Source: Cololabis saira
Taxonomy: Eukaryota > Chordata > Actinopteri > Beloniformes > Belonidae
Length of the DNA stretch: 64,000 nucleotides
Assembly: GCF_033807715.1 (NCBI RefSeq)
Contig: NC_084591.1
Coordinates: forward strand, 24,611,090 to 24,675,089
Direction: 5' to 3'
Shown: positions 1-10,602 of the stretch, one piece after another
Position numbering within the stretch: the first letter of the stretch is position 1
Layout of the letters: every line of letters starts with the position of its first letter
Notes under the pieces: model-generated
Seen by the model: only the letters and a program-made list of their open reading frames with translations
The model's database searches: none
Told to the model about the DNA's origin: nothing
Position numbers and translations under genes: made by a program

Positions 1-697
1 AAAGAGTGTGCCCATGTTATTGAAATCAATCTGAGGCTTGTAATGGGAATGGAAATGAACACATCTTTGACTCTTTGACTTAGAACTGAGACTTGAATAT
101 GGAGATGAGTTGTTTCTCTGGAGAGTACATTGTTGATTCTGTAGCTCTTTGCCATTGTCCACTGAAGACTTGCCATTTCTGTCATTTTCTCTTTCACGTT
201 TCTTTCCTTTCTTCTTGCTCTTCTGTTCAGTCTTGTGGTCTATTCTTCCACTCGTCCAGATGGCAGAAAATCATTCTGTCCAGTGGGGAGACTTGAAAAT
301 GTCTGCAGTAAGAAAGATAAAAACAAACTAAACAGTCACAAAGGTTAATTGTCTCATACGAGAGTTTTGATAGATTTTAGTCTATTGATTGTTTAGTGAG
401 ACAGTACTAACCATGGACTTTTCTCACCACGTTGTAAGTCAGATGCGCTTCAGTTTTCTGCAAGGCAACATGTTTTAGCAAAAGGTTAACATTAAAATAA
501 GAAGGCAGCGGTGTGTACTTGAAAATTATTTTAATTCCCAGCTTTGTTGTGCTTTATTTCATCATACAATATGAAGAGTTGCAGCACTTCTGGTTGGAGG
601 ACAAGTGTTGAATATAGGAGTAGCTTTAGATTTTAGGCTTTTATAAATGTAAATGTTGAGATTTGTGCTTTTTATTGCATACAATGTACGATTGCAC

Positions 698-960
698 AGC
701 CGTGGATCAGCCGATAGAGCGATCATCCTTCAGCCAGAAGCTCAAAGGGGAAAATCCCAGCCTTGTCTCATGTCAGTGTCTTTACAGTAGATATTGAACC
801 CCAGCATGGCATCCCAATATGCTCATTGGTTTGTGATTCGGTGGATAGAGTACCTATTTAACAAATAATGCACAAGTTTCTGTTTGGATCTTGGATCCGA
901 AACGCATTGTAAAGCACTTAGACGAGGTTTAAAAAAAAAAAAGTCCTGTATAAACACAAA
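698..960 (+). mobile_element. tRNA-headed SINE-like element, degenerate
   Basis: The segment starts with a tRNA-like head (GTGGATCAGCCGATAGAGCG, then a B-box-like GGGGAAAATCCCAG). It continues with a body ending in GCATTGTAAAGCACTTAGAC, an A-run and CTGTATAAACACAAATAA. That tail resembles the '...TGTAAAGCGCTTTGAG...TATAAA' end common in teleost SINEs. It is diverged, so the boundaries are approximate. It is not a functional tRNA gene. Confidence 0.45.
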
Positions 961-1194
961 TAATTTAATTGAATCTTTTTTATACATTAATTTTGTCTAA
1001 TAATCATACAGATACATATACAGTATCATAGACATATATTGTGTATTGCATTAAATGTATTTATTTTTTTCTACATCTGATCAACATTGCAGTCTCAGAT
1101 TTACAGATTCAATCTTAATTTAAGTCTTAATTTCTTTTTGCAAGCATCGCTCTGTTTTTTTGTGCGTCTGTAATTTTGTGTGTGTGTGTTTGAC

Positions 1195-1227
1195 ACAATG
1201 TGCTCATATGGCATATGAGCACATTGT
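1195..1227. repeat. perfect inverted repeat, 16-bp arms
   Basis: ACAATGTGCTCATATG (1195-1210), one spacer base and its exact reverse complement (1212-1227) form a 33-bp hairpin next to a short TG run. It has no terminator role in a eukaryotic intron. Its origin is unknown. Confidence 0.9.
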
Positions 1228-2569
1228 TGTCATATGCCATAGGTTCTGTGCCGTGATATTTCTATTGTGCCCAGACACAACATTTTTTCTTTCCCTCAGC
1301 ACAAGTGCAGCCACAAGCAGACTTACCTTTCTCTTTTTCTGGAGCAGAATATGTTTTTACATGAAACAAAGTTGCAAATTTTTGTTTGGGTGAACTAAAC
1401 TCTTGTCTGCTGGACAACAGGGAAATGGAAGAATGCAACAGACCAAATCTCAGCAAACACATGAAATGATGAGTGTACAACTACTGATATTTTTCTAAGT
1501 ATCCTTTGTAGTAGGAAACTACTAGTCAATCTGTAAAAAAGAGCCAACCTTGTGATCTCAAATGTCCTCATTTGTAAAATGCAGTATTTTTTTCTGTTCT
1601 GCTGGAAAAGTCGCAGCTTAATCAGTGACTGGCGTGGCTGATTTACTTGCCTCGTCAGAGCATTAAACAGCAGCATGCTTCCGAGCGGCAGGAGGACACA
1701 GTGGGGATGGCTCATTTGCATATTCATATTAAAATAAAATAAACTTAATGTAAAAAATGCAGAGTTAGATCTCTGCCACCGTAAGGCATGGAAGGATCGT
1801 CATGAAAAAAAGCAATGCTTTGAAACCAAGGAAACACCACAATGATGAAAATGACTGCAAGCCATCCTTATGTGCTGACCATCAAACTTCCCATGGTCCT
1901 CCTAATTCTATCACATATAACGGCTACTGCAGTTAAACATGCATTTAGTAGGTATTGTGCATTGTTCACATTGAGTTTAATATTTTTTCTGGTCTTGGAG
2001 ATTGCATTGGAGTAATTTCTCCCTTATAATGCCAGTAAAAATCTAATCTTTATGGTCTGAAACAGAAAAAGCAGCTTGTATACAGTATGTCTGAAATCTT
2101 TAACAGACAGACAACTGCAAGTGTATTGTACAAAGTAAAAAAGTACCTTTTCAGTTTCACTGGATGAAATGGGTCCTTCCAGACATGCAGTTTTTAACAG
2201 TTGAATCAGATTCATCAATGTATTAATCCTGCTTTCAAAAAATAAATAAAACCAATAAAATAAGAAGTCTCTTTCCTGCCCTCTTTCCTGGGGCATTATT
2301 ATTGAGAAAGAGTTCAAATATGAACAGCTGAGCATTCTAGTACCATTTGATGAACATTTTGTTGAAATGCATAACTCATTCAGTAAACCTTGGTGCTCTG
2401 TGGCCAGAGGGCATCTTTCCCTTCAATAAGCTTTTTCTTCCACGCTAGAAACGTTTACTATGAACCCTTCCAACTACAGGCATTCTAGTTTCTACAATCC
2501 ACAGGACCTACAACCATATCATATCATAATCCAACTGAGAACGCATTTTTGTCTAAGACGAGAAGACCC

Positions 2570-2801
2570 CTTTTGTACAGACTCACCCGGCACTTTAAAA
2601 CCTCATTTTGTACATTTCCGGTCTACATTTTATTTTACTGTCTATACTTTTTATTGTTTATACATTTCATTCTATTTTATTTTATCTCTTATATATTTGT
2701 TTTTATATTTGTATTGTGTTGCACCAATCCCCATAACAAATTCCTCGTGTGAAAACTTGGCAATAAACCCCTTTCTGATTCTGATTCTGATTCTGATTCT
2801 G
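2570..2801 (+). mobile_element. 3' end of an L2/CR1-type LINE
   Basis: The stretch ends with AATAAACCCCTTTCTGATTC followed by several TGATTC units. An (ATTCTG)n tail is typical of L2/CR1-like LINE insertions in fish. Upstream is a T-rich 3'UTR-like sequence. Only the tail survives clearly, and no RT is visible. Confidence 0.6.
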
Positions 2802-4850
2802 GTGATGTTTTGGTCATACTAAGGGGAGACTAGTTCTCTGTGACTATTGAACAGGAAAAAACCCATCTTTATTTTTAGATCTCACACTCTAAAAGTTAAA
2901 CAACAATATATTAAGATCATGAAATGCTATAAGGCCTTTAAATCGTAAAAACTGTCTGAAGTATTGAAAGTAACCATCCAAAACAGGTCATTTAGAATAT
3001 TCCCATCGGTCAGTCCTTTGGATTGTTTAAAAACTGCAGTGCTGTCATTGACTTTTTGCCCAAAACTGCCCGTTGAGTGAGCGTTTCCAGCAGTAGGTTT
3101 ATCTCCTAAGCCTTGTATACAGAGGAAATCCCTGCTTGATAAGAAAATCAGACCCTCCACCACATTCATCAATTGTTCCTTTTTCTCTACAGAATAATTT
3201 TCATTCACACGTTGGCTTAAAAAACATAATTCGCAAACACAGAAGTGTCTTTACAAGTGATCCTTGTAAGAACATTTTCATACACTGCCATTTTCCCAAT
3301 AGTTTTTGTTGTTTGGAGTTGTCTGATATTTTGTTTCATTCACCTTTTTCTTGTTTTCCGATACTGAATTTTGCACACGCTGCAGTCATTGAAGCTGTTG
3401 GTGTATTGTATATTGGTTTTAGTTTTAATGAGCCTGATGTGCAGAGAAGGCTTGTAAGCTTTGGTACGGTTGGCTGGAGCTGTGCTTTGTCTTCAGAGTG
3501 GCATCAGTACTCGCAAGCTGCTCTAAATAACTTGATAAATTCAGGCTCAAATAGGAACCAGTGTCTTTCTCTGAGAGAAGGTCTCACGATCCCCAATGTG
3601 AGCACAAAGAAGAGACACTCTTAGATCCTTAGTGTAGGAATTCCTTCAGCTTTTCTCTATTTTGAAGTGTTCAGCATCACATCCATAATTGATAACTCTT
3701 GTAGGATGCTGTCTTGACAGCCTAGCATCCTTTCCTTTTTCTCAGGGGTGAAGTTGAACATTGAGCTTTGATTTTTATTTGCTTTTATGATGAACTACCA
3801 GTTTTTGTAGACTTTGCGACAGACAGCGTGTTTTGAATTGTGTGGCTTGATAATTTATGATTAACATATGGAAAACTGCACCTTATGTTTGCATTTATGA
3901 GGGTTCTTGAATTCAATTAGATTTGGGTGAAAAATGCATACCTAATGACAAATTATGTAAGCCATCAAACAGTATGTCTGAGACGGAGGGATAGAGGTGG
4001 AAAGTTTTCTTTCATCAAACCCACAAATTGACTAACCAATTTTTTTCCCTGTTCTTTCTGTTTTTTTTTTCATCAACAACACATGTTTACGTCCACACAT
4101 GCAGACTTCCTGTGTGAACCTCTTCTCCCTCCCTGATCCACAACAGTTGGAATAATCACGGGAGGCCGAGGTAAAAAGAAGGTGACGGATGAGGGAGGGG
4201 AGGATTGTCAGGGCTGAGGGAGGGGGAGGACATGGGGATCATGTTCCAACACCGCGGGTAGTGTGTGACAGAGATAAAGAGAGGATGAACATGATCAGAA
4301 GGGATAATGCCTAGTAGAGTCTACAGCAGTGTCTCCCTAAGTCAGACAAGACAAGTCCACATGTCTTCACACCACATGCGCAAAACGAAAGGGTCACATT
4401 TCTTGTCCTGTGTGTTAAATCCCTTTTTTTCCCCCCTGATGTATTGAAACGACAGTTCCTACTGATTTCACTATGACAAACAATTCTGCATAAGTAAGTC
4501 ATATGCATCAATAAGTCGACCATGACCACCATGTTGTTATGCATTTTCATCGTTATTGGAGCAACTTAGGTTAATAGGGATTACTTGTCATATTGTAGCC
4601 GTACTGACATCCTATCAGAGCATTTCACACTTTTGTAAAGGTTATACGTATGTCTTCAGGATATGTGTTTATGTTCAGAAAGTATTTGCTTTGCTGCAAT
4701 GTTTGACAGCCATTAAAGCTTTTTTCTTTCTTCCTTCACACCAAAACATGTACCTAAGTGGCTGTCATGGGGTCTATTTTGCTTGACATTTCTGCAATCT
4801 TTTTCCGGAGTGATGTCAAAACATCTACCTCTTCTTTGTGTTTCTTGCAG

Positions 4851-5062
4851 TTGAGTTCGACGACTGTGCAGGAAATGAGGATTTGTCATTTGATGTGTCA
4901 GATCCCAGTTTCCATGTGGACGGGGATTTGAATCTGGTTCCTCTGCGGGATGTTCTGCACGGTGGTCCAGTCTTGTTTATCCATGGGCACAGTGCACATG
5001 CAGATGACGTTGCACAAGTGGATGTCACTGGACACTCGCTTCCGTCTGCACACACTCTAAGG
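4851..5062 (+). CDS. cdh13: cadherin-13-like (T-cadherin) internal exon, prodomain part
   Basis: This is an internal coding exon of a cadherin, 212 bp long. It is preceded by a pyrimidine-rich acceptor ending TTTCTTGCAG and followed by the donor GTGAGT. The first two bases complete a split codon, so the upstream intron is phase 1, and the exon ends on a whole codon. The translation begins (V)EFDDCAGNEDLSFDV and continues DPSFHVDGDLNLVPLRD, then VLFIHGHSAHADDVAQVDV. This matches the cadherin prodomain pattern (F-x-D/N-C, a G-x-L-V-x-L-R strand, a V-H-A-like strand, then H-A-E/D-D). In the family this domain keeps the precursor non-adhesive until it is cleaved in the secretory pathway. The T-cadherin assignment rests mainly on the next two exons, which join in phase. 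CDH13 proteins are GPI-anchored at the cell surface and lack a cytoplasmic tail, but that part is not in the window. The signal-peptide exon was not found upstream. Confidence 0.85.
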
Positions 5063-5394
5063 GTGAGTAGAATTCCTTGTATGCGTGCGTTTGCTTTATC
5101 ATTGTTCTTTAAATTACATTGAAAAGGTAATTTTGAAATAAACACTTTATTATTAGGAAACAGTGATTAATTATCAATTTCTCTGCATAGGTTACAGATT
5201 TTAAATAGTGTTTTTAGATTTTAGGTACATGTTTGCTCCTTAAACTTTCAAAGCATTAACATTAGCTCATCAAGTGGAACGACTGATATTAGTCATGCAA
5301 CTAACGATACAGCAGAAATATAAATATAGACATAGTGTTGCTGTCTTTAAGCACCTTATTTGACAAAAAAAACTTTGCCAAAATGTGGTTGCAG

Positions 5395-6165
5395 CGTGTG
5401 AAAAGTAAGTGCATCTTCCTGGCTTCCAAGGAATTAGGAGTGCATCTAATGCACCTGCTTAAATGATCAGGTGTGACTTGCTGTTTTGGCAGTTTGTGGA
5501 AGGAGAATTCAAGTGTGGGTTAACATAATGCCAAGGAGGAAAGAGATTACCAGAGCTCCAAGAGAAGCCATTGTTGCTGCCCATCAATCTGGGAGGGTTT
5601 AAGAAGCCACCTCCAAAACATTTGCAGTCTATAATTCTGCAGCAAGAAAGATGATTCACGAGAAGAAAACATTCAGTGCAGTGCTCAGTCAAATTATGAA
5701 AACCCAAGAGATGCAGCTCAAACTCTTTAAGCATCAGTTAACAACGTAAATGTTAACTTTCATGGCAATACAATTAGAAAAGTACTGCACAATTATTGCT
5801 TGCTGGAAGGGATGCCAGGCGGGGAAAAGGGGAAAAAGCTTCTCCTTTGTCTATAATAAATAAATGAATCACAATAATAACATAAATTGTAATAAAAAAA
5901 AAAAGTGTGACACCAGGTTTAGGTTTGCAGAGCTGCATTCCAAGGAACCACATTACTTCCCAAACAAATGACCTTTGGGACATACAAGACCAAAGTAATA
6001 ATGTTTAGACTTAATAAATACAACTCCACACTTGACAAGCAAACACAGCATTTCAAAAGAAACACCTCATACCAACTGTCATATATGATGATGATTTGGG
6101 AAGACCTGGGCATTTTGCAATCATTGGGTCAGTCATTAATTATTTTGTATACTAAAATATTCTAC
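5395..6165 (+). pseudogene. Tc1-like DNA transposon relic (transposase, deleted)
   Basis: The sequence follows a fish Tc1-like transposase gene closely but with many indels. It contains ATGCCAAGGAGGAAAGAGAT, the helix-turn-helix region (GAAGCCATTGTTGCTGCCCA) and AAACATTCAGTGCAGTGCTC after a deletion. Later pieces are AAACACAGCATTTCAAAAG, AACACCTCATACCAACTGTC and a GGGCATTTTGCAATCATTGG stretch. Stops and frameshifts abound, and the terminal inverted repeats are missing. It stops abruptly at the LINE that follows. It encodes no functional protein. Confidence 0.8.
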
Positions 6166-7130
6166 AATTGGATAGGATCTGTCCTCTTTTGGTTCATGTC
6201 TTACCTCACAGGAAGATCATATAGACTATCATGGCAAAGACAAATGCAACGGGGATTTGGCAACAGGGGTGCCACAGGGATCAGTGTTTGGCCCTCTTCT
6301 CTTTTCACTATACACCCTCTCACTAGGTGAAATCATCAGTTCTCATGGCTTCTCCTACCACTGCTATGCCGATGACACTCAGCTTTCCCTTCCCACCTGG
6401 CGACACTGTCGTCTCAATACGAATATCAGCCAGTCTTTCTGATATATCTGCATGAATGAAGGACCGTCACCTTCAGCTAAATCTGTCCAAGACTGAGCTT
6501 ATTGTCTGTCCAGCCTGTCATTCCTTACTTCCTCAGATAATCTTGGTGTCAGGTTAGACAGCCAGCTGACCTTTTAAGGACCATGTTGCCTCGGTTTCCC
6601 GGTCTTGCCGATTCGCTCTTTACAACACCAGGAAAATCAGACCCTCCCTTACAGAACATATGACAGAGCTCTTGGTTCAGGCTTATGTCACGCATCAACT
6701 ACTGTAATTCCTTATTGGTCGGTCTTCCTGGGTGCTCAGTTAAACCTCTGCAGATTATCCAGAATGCAGCAGCACATCTGGTCTTCAACCAGCCCAAGAG
6801 AGCTCATGTCACTCTGCTGTTAATCACCCTGCACTGGCTTCCAGTTGCAGTACGCATCAAGTTCAAAGCTCTGCCTCTGGTTTACCAAACAATTACCCAA
6901 ATGGTTCCTGTCTACCTTAACTCCTTCATCCAGAGCTACACTCCCGACAGCTCTGCTCAGCCAGTGTGAGACACCTGGTGCTTCCACCACAATGTGGCGT
7001 GAAATCAGTAGCTACACTCTTCTCCTCCATTGTTCCCCGATGGTGGAACGACCTACCAAACTGTCCGATCTACATGGTCTGTACCTACTTTTAAGCGCGA
7101 GCTAAAGACTCAGCTCTTCAAGGAGTAGTT
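6166..7130 (+). pseudogene. L2/CR1-like LINE reverse transcriptase fragment
   Basis: A 5'-truncated non-LTR retrotransposon. Visible pieces are GVPQGSVFGPLLFSLYTLSL (RT motif around 6260), then HCYADDTQLSLP (catalytic YADD near 6363). The C-terminal region reads RINYCNSLLVGLPGCSVKPL followed by QNAAAHLVFNQPKRAHVT and a LHWLPVAVRIKFKALPL stretch (6685-6970). These are conserved in Jockey-superfamily LINEs of fish. The frame changes several times, so the copy is dead. It abuts the Tc1 relic on its 5' side. The exact clade is uncertain. Confidence 0.8.
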
Positions 7131-7240
7131 CTGCAGTTAGTGAACTTATCTGCTCATCACGAGTTAGAAGATTCGTCCAGCTCTTTGCATGCCTCAGCTC
7201 TGAGAAAGCTGCATGCACTTATGACAAGATGATCGTAAGA

Positions 7241-7572
7241 TGGTGTCATGATCTCTCACCTGATCACCTACCGGCCACTGTGCTCCCTAACCAGATACTG
7301 TATATACCCACTCCTTCCACTCAGTCTTTGCCTGATTGTCTTAGCTCTAAGCAAAGCCTTCTAGCAGTTTTTCTCTGGATTGTCTTGTTGGTTTCAACCC
7401 TGCCTGTTCCCGACTACTCTGCCTGCTTGTTGCATGTCTGGTTCCTGGTTGCTCGGATTCCCTGCCTGAAGGTTTCTGCGTCTAAGGAGGACTGATTTTT
7501 GGCTAATAAATTGAACTGTTCCACTGTCCTAGGTCTGCGCTATTCTTGGATTCAACCTCACGCCCATCCCAG
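7241..7572 (+). mobile_element. probable solo LTR or LTR fragment of a Gypsy-type retrotransposon
   Basis: It starts TGTCATGATCTCTCACCTGA. The middle is C/T-rich with repeated CTGCCTG-like words, and an AATAAA-like signal (GGCTAATAAATTGAACTG) lies near the 3' side. It ends with a GGATTCAACCTCACGCCCAT stretch. The order resembles Gypsy-type LTRs of teleosts, but the 3' terminus is eroded and no target duplication was found. No internal coding region is present. Confidence 0.45.
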
Positions 7573-7739
7573 ATTATGTCTTTTTAGGCCTAGTTTTCTT
7601 GTATAAAGGGACTGTGGTGTTGGGTGGGAAGGGAATACTTTAAAAAAAAAAAAAAAATCCCTAGCACTAGCATGGCAGCACCTGTGTCCAACTGGACTCA
7701 AACATATTTCTTAAAACCCTCGGCTGTTGTTGGAATATA

Positions 7740-8375
7740 CCATATTTTCCGCACCATAAGGCGCACCTTCAATAAATGGCCTATTTTAAAACTCTCTTCA
7801 TATATAAGGCATTATAAGGCGCACGGAATATACAGTAAGATACCGTACTATAGTGGCTGGGGTTGAGTTACGTATCTACCTGATGGAGCTGTGCTACAGG
7901 AAATGTTACAAAATACTACAGGAAATACAAAAAAAAAACCAAGAAGAAAAGTACTGTAACTCAAACTTTATTAACAAAATAAAAACCAACATTCTGAAAA
8001 CTTTATATCCCAAAACAAATGCGGTGGGGAACTGTTCCAGTTCATTCCCCGAATCCCTCGTAATATTCTTCTTCTGTGTCGGAATAGAACAGCTGGGTGA
8101 GTGCGGCATCCAATGGTCCCGACTCCGTCTCATCAGTCGCCATTATGCGAGTCAGCGTCGCTGCTGTTGTCTTGAACGTCTGTGATGATTCCTGCCTTTG
8201 TGAAACCTCTGTTTTTTGTCAGCGACACAGACTACAGTACCCAGAATCCCCCTGACTACAGTAACATAAATTACCGTAATGATCCTACGTATATAAGGCG
8301 CATCGCACTATAAGGAGCAAAGCTTTTGAGAAAATTAAAGGTTTTTAGGTGCGCCTTATAGTGCGGAAAATACGG
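7740..8375. mobile_element. non-autonomous TIR DNA transposon, TA-flanked (family 1)
   Basis: The terminal inverted repeats are CCATATTTTCCGCACCATAA (7740 on) and, on the other strand, CCGTATTTTCCGCACTATAA (ending 8375), both continuing GGCGCACC. TA dinucleotides lie immediately outside at 7738-7739 and 8376-8377, consistent with TA target duplication. The 636-bp interior has no transposase. GGCGCA/TATAAGGCGC subrepeats occur near both ends. The superfamily is not certain. Confidence 0.8.
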
Positions 8376-8399
8376 TACACATTTTAGAGTTGGCAGATT

Positions 8400-10070
8400 G
8401 CTGGGTTAAGTCTGAAGTCATTTTGCCCTTCAGATAATATGATTGATCACTAGTCAAGGGTCAATTTGACGGTGACTAACCACTCACCCTATTGGTCTCT
8501 AAAACTACATTTTGTAAGCAAAGCACATATGGGAAATGAGGCATAACCACATGCAAAACACAGCTAATTATTTGAAAATGATCCAGACGAGGAAACAAGT
8601 GGTGCAAGCTGTTTTTGCGATGGCTTGTTTAGAGCGCAAAAAAAAAGAAAAAAGGGTAAAGGACTAAAATAGCACAAGTGGGTAGCAGAGATGGTTCGTG
8701 CTACAGAGAGAGTAGAAAGGAAGCAAAAAAACTTTTTATGAAAAAAAATTCTACTTTGGTATGACAGTTTATGTGCATGTCCCCTTCGTTTGTGTATTTC
8801 TTACTTCAGGAATCTTTTCCCTATGGTGACTTCTCAATGTCATGCTTTCTCTTTGGCTGTAGCTTAAATAGGGATTCCCCAGGTGGGCCCAAATGTTTGG
8901 CTCATTTATTGTCCATCTGCTGTCTGGAATAGCATAGCAACACGTTGGTGACCATCTTTGATGAGTCTTTCAGTTGTTCACATGCAATGATCAAGTACAA
9001 ACGCCTGACTGCTGACTGTATACCAATTTTCCATCAAACCAACAGCAACTGGCAAACTGTGCTCAAAATCAAGTAGTCTGACAGTCCTAGTAATGAACCT
9101 AACCAAGGATTAATATGTTAATGCTTATCCAATGTTATGATGTTTTGCCTTTTGACTCGATTGACTTGATATGATGAAGAATAGGTTGGGTTTTTTCTGT
9201 GTCCAGTGTGTGATAAATTTAAGCAGGCTGTTTTACCTCTTGTTCCATCTTTGCTCTTAGCTAGGCTAACTGGATGCAGAAAAGACTGTTAACAATAGTT
9301 TACCACCACAGAAACATCAACATAGCCTGAGGGTAGGGCTTGCTAAATGTCACAGAGCTTTTCTGTCATTGTGAATATATTTTATCAGACCAGAATTACA
9401 CTGTTGTGATTGTGAATTACAAAAGGTGACTCAATTGATATAGGTGTTGGGTGCATTTGCAAATGTAATGGAAATTGTGTTAAATTATCCCTTGTGCTTT
9501 CCTCTCAGGGCTAAAACATCTTTATAACCGTCAATGTGTTTATTTTCCAAAATGTCAGACTGTTGTTTTGTTTTTTTTAAATGAGGACGATGAAGAGCTT
9601 CATGTTTAAATTTAGCTTGGAGACGTAAACCCAGCCACAAAACATTCATATGTTAATTGCAAATTATTAATCACATTCATGCATGTGTTCATGAATTGTA
9701 ATCATTTATAAATATGAAACATGATCATGTGACCCTACTTATCATCATTTAACATAATCACACAACCTTAAATGTACCATATTAGGCTGTGGAAAAACAC
9801 CCGTACATTTAAACCATGCAGATGTATGAAAAGATGAAATGATAAAAGTGATATACATATTAAACTAATACTGGTCTATTAGTGCTGCTTTCTTGCTATT
9901 CAAAAACATTAAAAACAGAAAACCGGGACTGTTTATGCAGCTTGAGGGAGCGTTAGCTACTATTTTTATATCTAATGATACTTTTTTAGATAATTATAAT
10001 ATTTTATATATTTTTTTCCTCTATATTGCGGAAATCAGTCCACACAGTAGAAATTAGCATAAGGTAGCGT
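8400..10070. other. intron with no recognised feature
   Basis: AT-rich sequence without an open frame of note, TIR pair or RT/transposase similarity that I can recognise. Confidence 0.6.
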
Positions 10071-10387
10071 AGATCAATTCAATTCAATTGTATCTATGTA
10101 ACATCTATTACAACAAAGGTTGTCTCTAACCGTTTTCCGGAGACCCAGAACATGACCCCAGAGTAATTATTACATAAAAAATGGCAGGTAAAAATACTCC
10201 CCTATAGGGAGAAAAACCTTAAAGGGATTGTGACATGAAAAACAAATTTTTCTTGATTTTTTGTGTTTTGTTGGGTGTCTTGACATCAATTACACCCAAA
10301 AAACAACGAACTTTTAACATTCAGTGTATTGTGTGCTTTCTGGGATTTTCCGCATAACTATGCAAAAACGGCGCATGTGGTTTGGTG

Positions 10388-10411
10388 GCGGATCGTTACG
10401 TAACGATCCGC
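10388..10411. promoter_or_regulatory. 24-bp perfect palindrome containing GTTACGTAAC
   Basis: This is a self-complementary 24-mer whose centre, 10395-10404, fits the PAR-bZIP/E4BP4 D-box consensus RTTAYGTAAY exactly. It lies inside a TTAA element. Regulatory activity is inference only. Confidence 0.35.
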
Positions 10412-10467
10412 TAAATCACCGCCCCCTCCACCCAGCTCCCTGTCTCCTCTCCTCTCCAGCGCACCAT

Positions 10468-10602
10468 AAAGGCTGATTTATGGTTCCGCGTTACACCGAC
10501 GCAGAACCTACGGGGTAGGGTTACGCGGCGACGCGCACCATACGCTGAACCCTACGGCGTAGGCTCTGCGTCGATTTAACGCGGAACCATAAATGAGGCT
10601 TA
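10468..10602. mobile_element. palindromic MITE copy A
   Basis: The left end is GGCTGATTTATGGTTCCGCG and the right end is the near-complement CGCGGAACCATAAATGAGGC. The interior repeats CTACGGCGTAGG-like words, so the whole unit folds on itself. It lies inside the TTAA element at 10223-11011. Related copies are at 12767, 50556, 54662, 55060 and 56610. Confidence 0.8.

Larger units (their letters stand above)
1..4850 (+). other. upstream intron of the cadherin gene
   Basis: This stretch lies 5' of the first recognised exon, whose acceptor and split codon show that it is intronic at least near its 3' end. I found no convincing signal-peptide or preceding prodomain exon in it. It holds a SINE-like element (698-960), a perfect palindrome (1195-1227) and a LINE 3' end (2570-2801). 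A 162-codon open stretch at 3136-3624 matches nothing I recognise. The rest looks like ordinary AT-rich intron. Confidence 0.6.

Noticed and set aside
698..770. Possible tRNA gene
   Set aside because: Only A/B-box-like words remain and the cloverleaf is not supported. It fits a SINE head followed by a SINE body.
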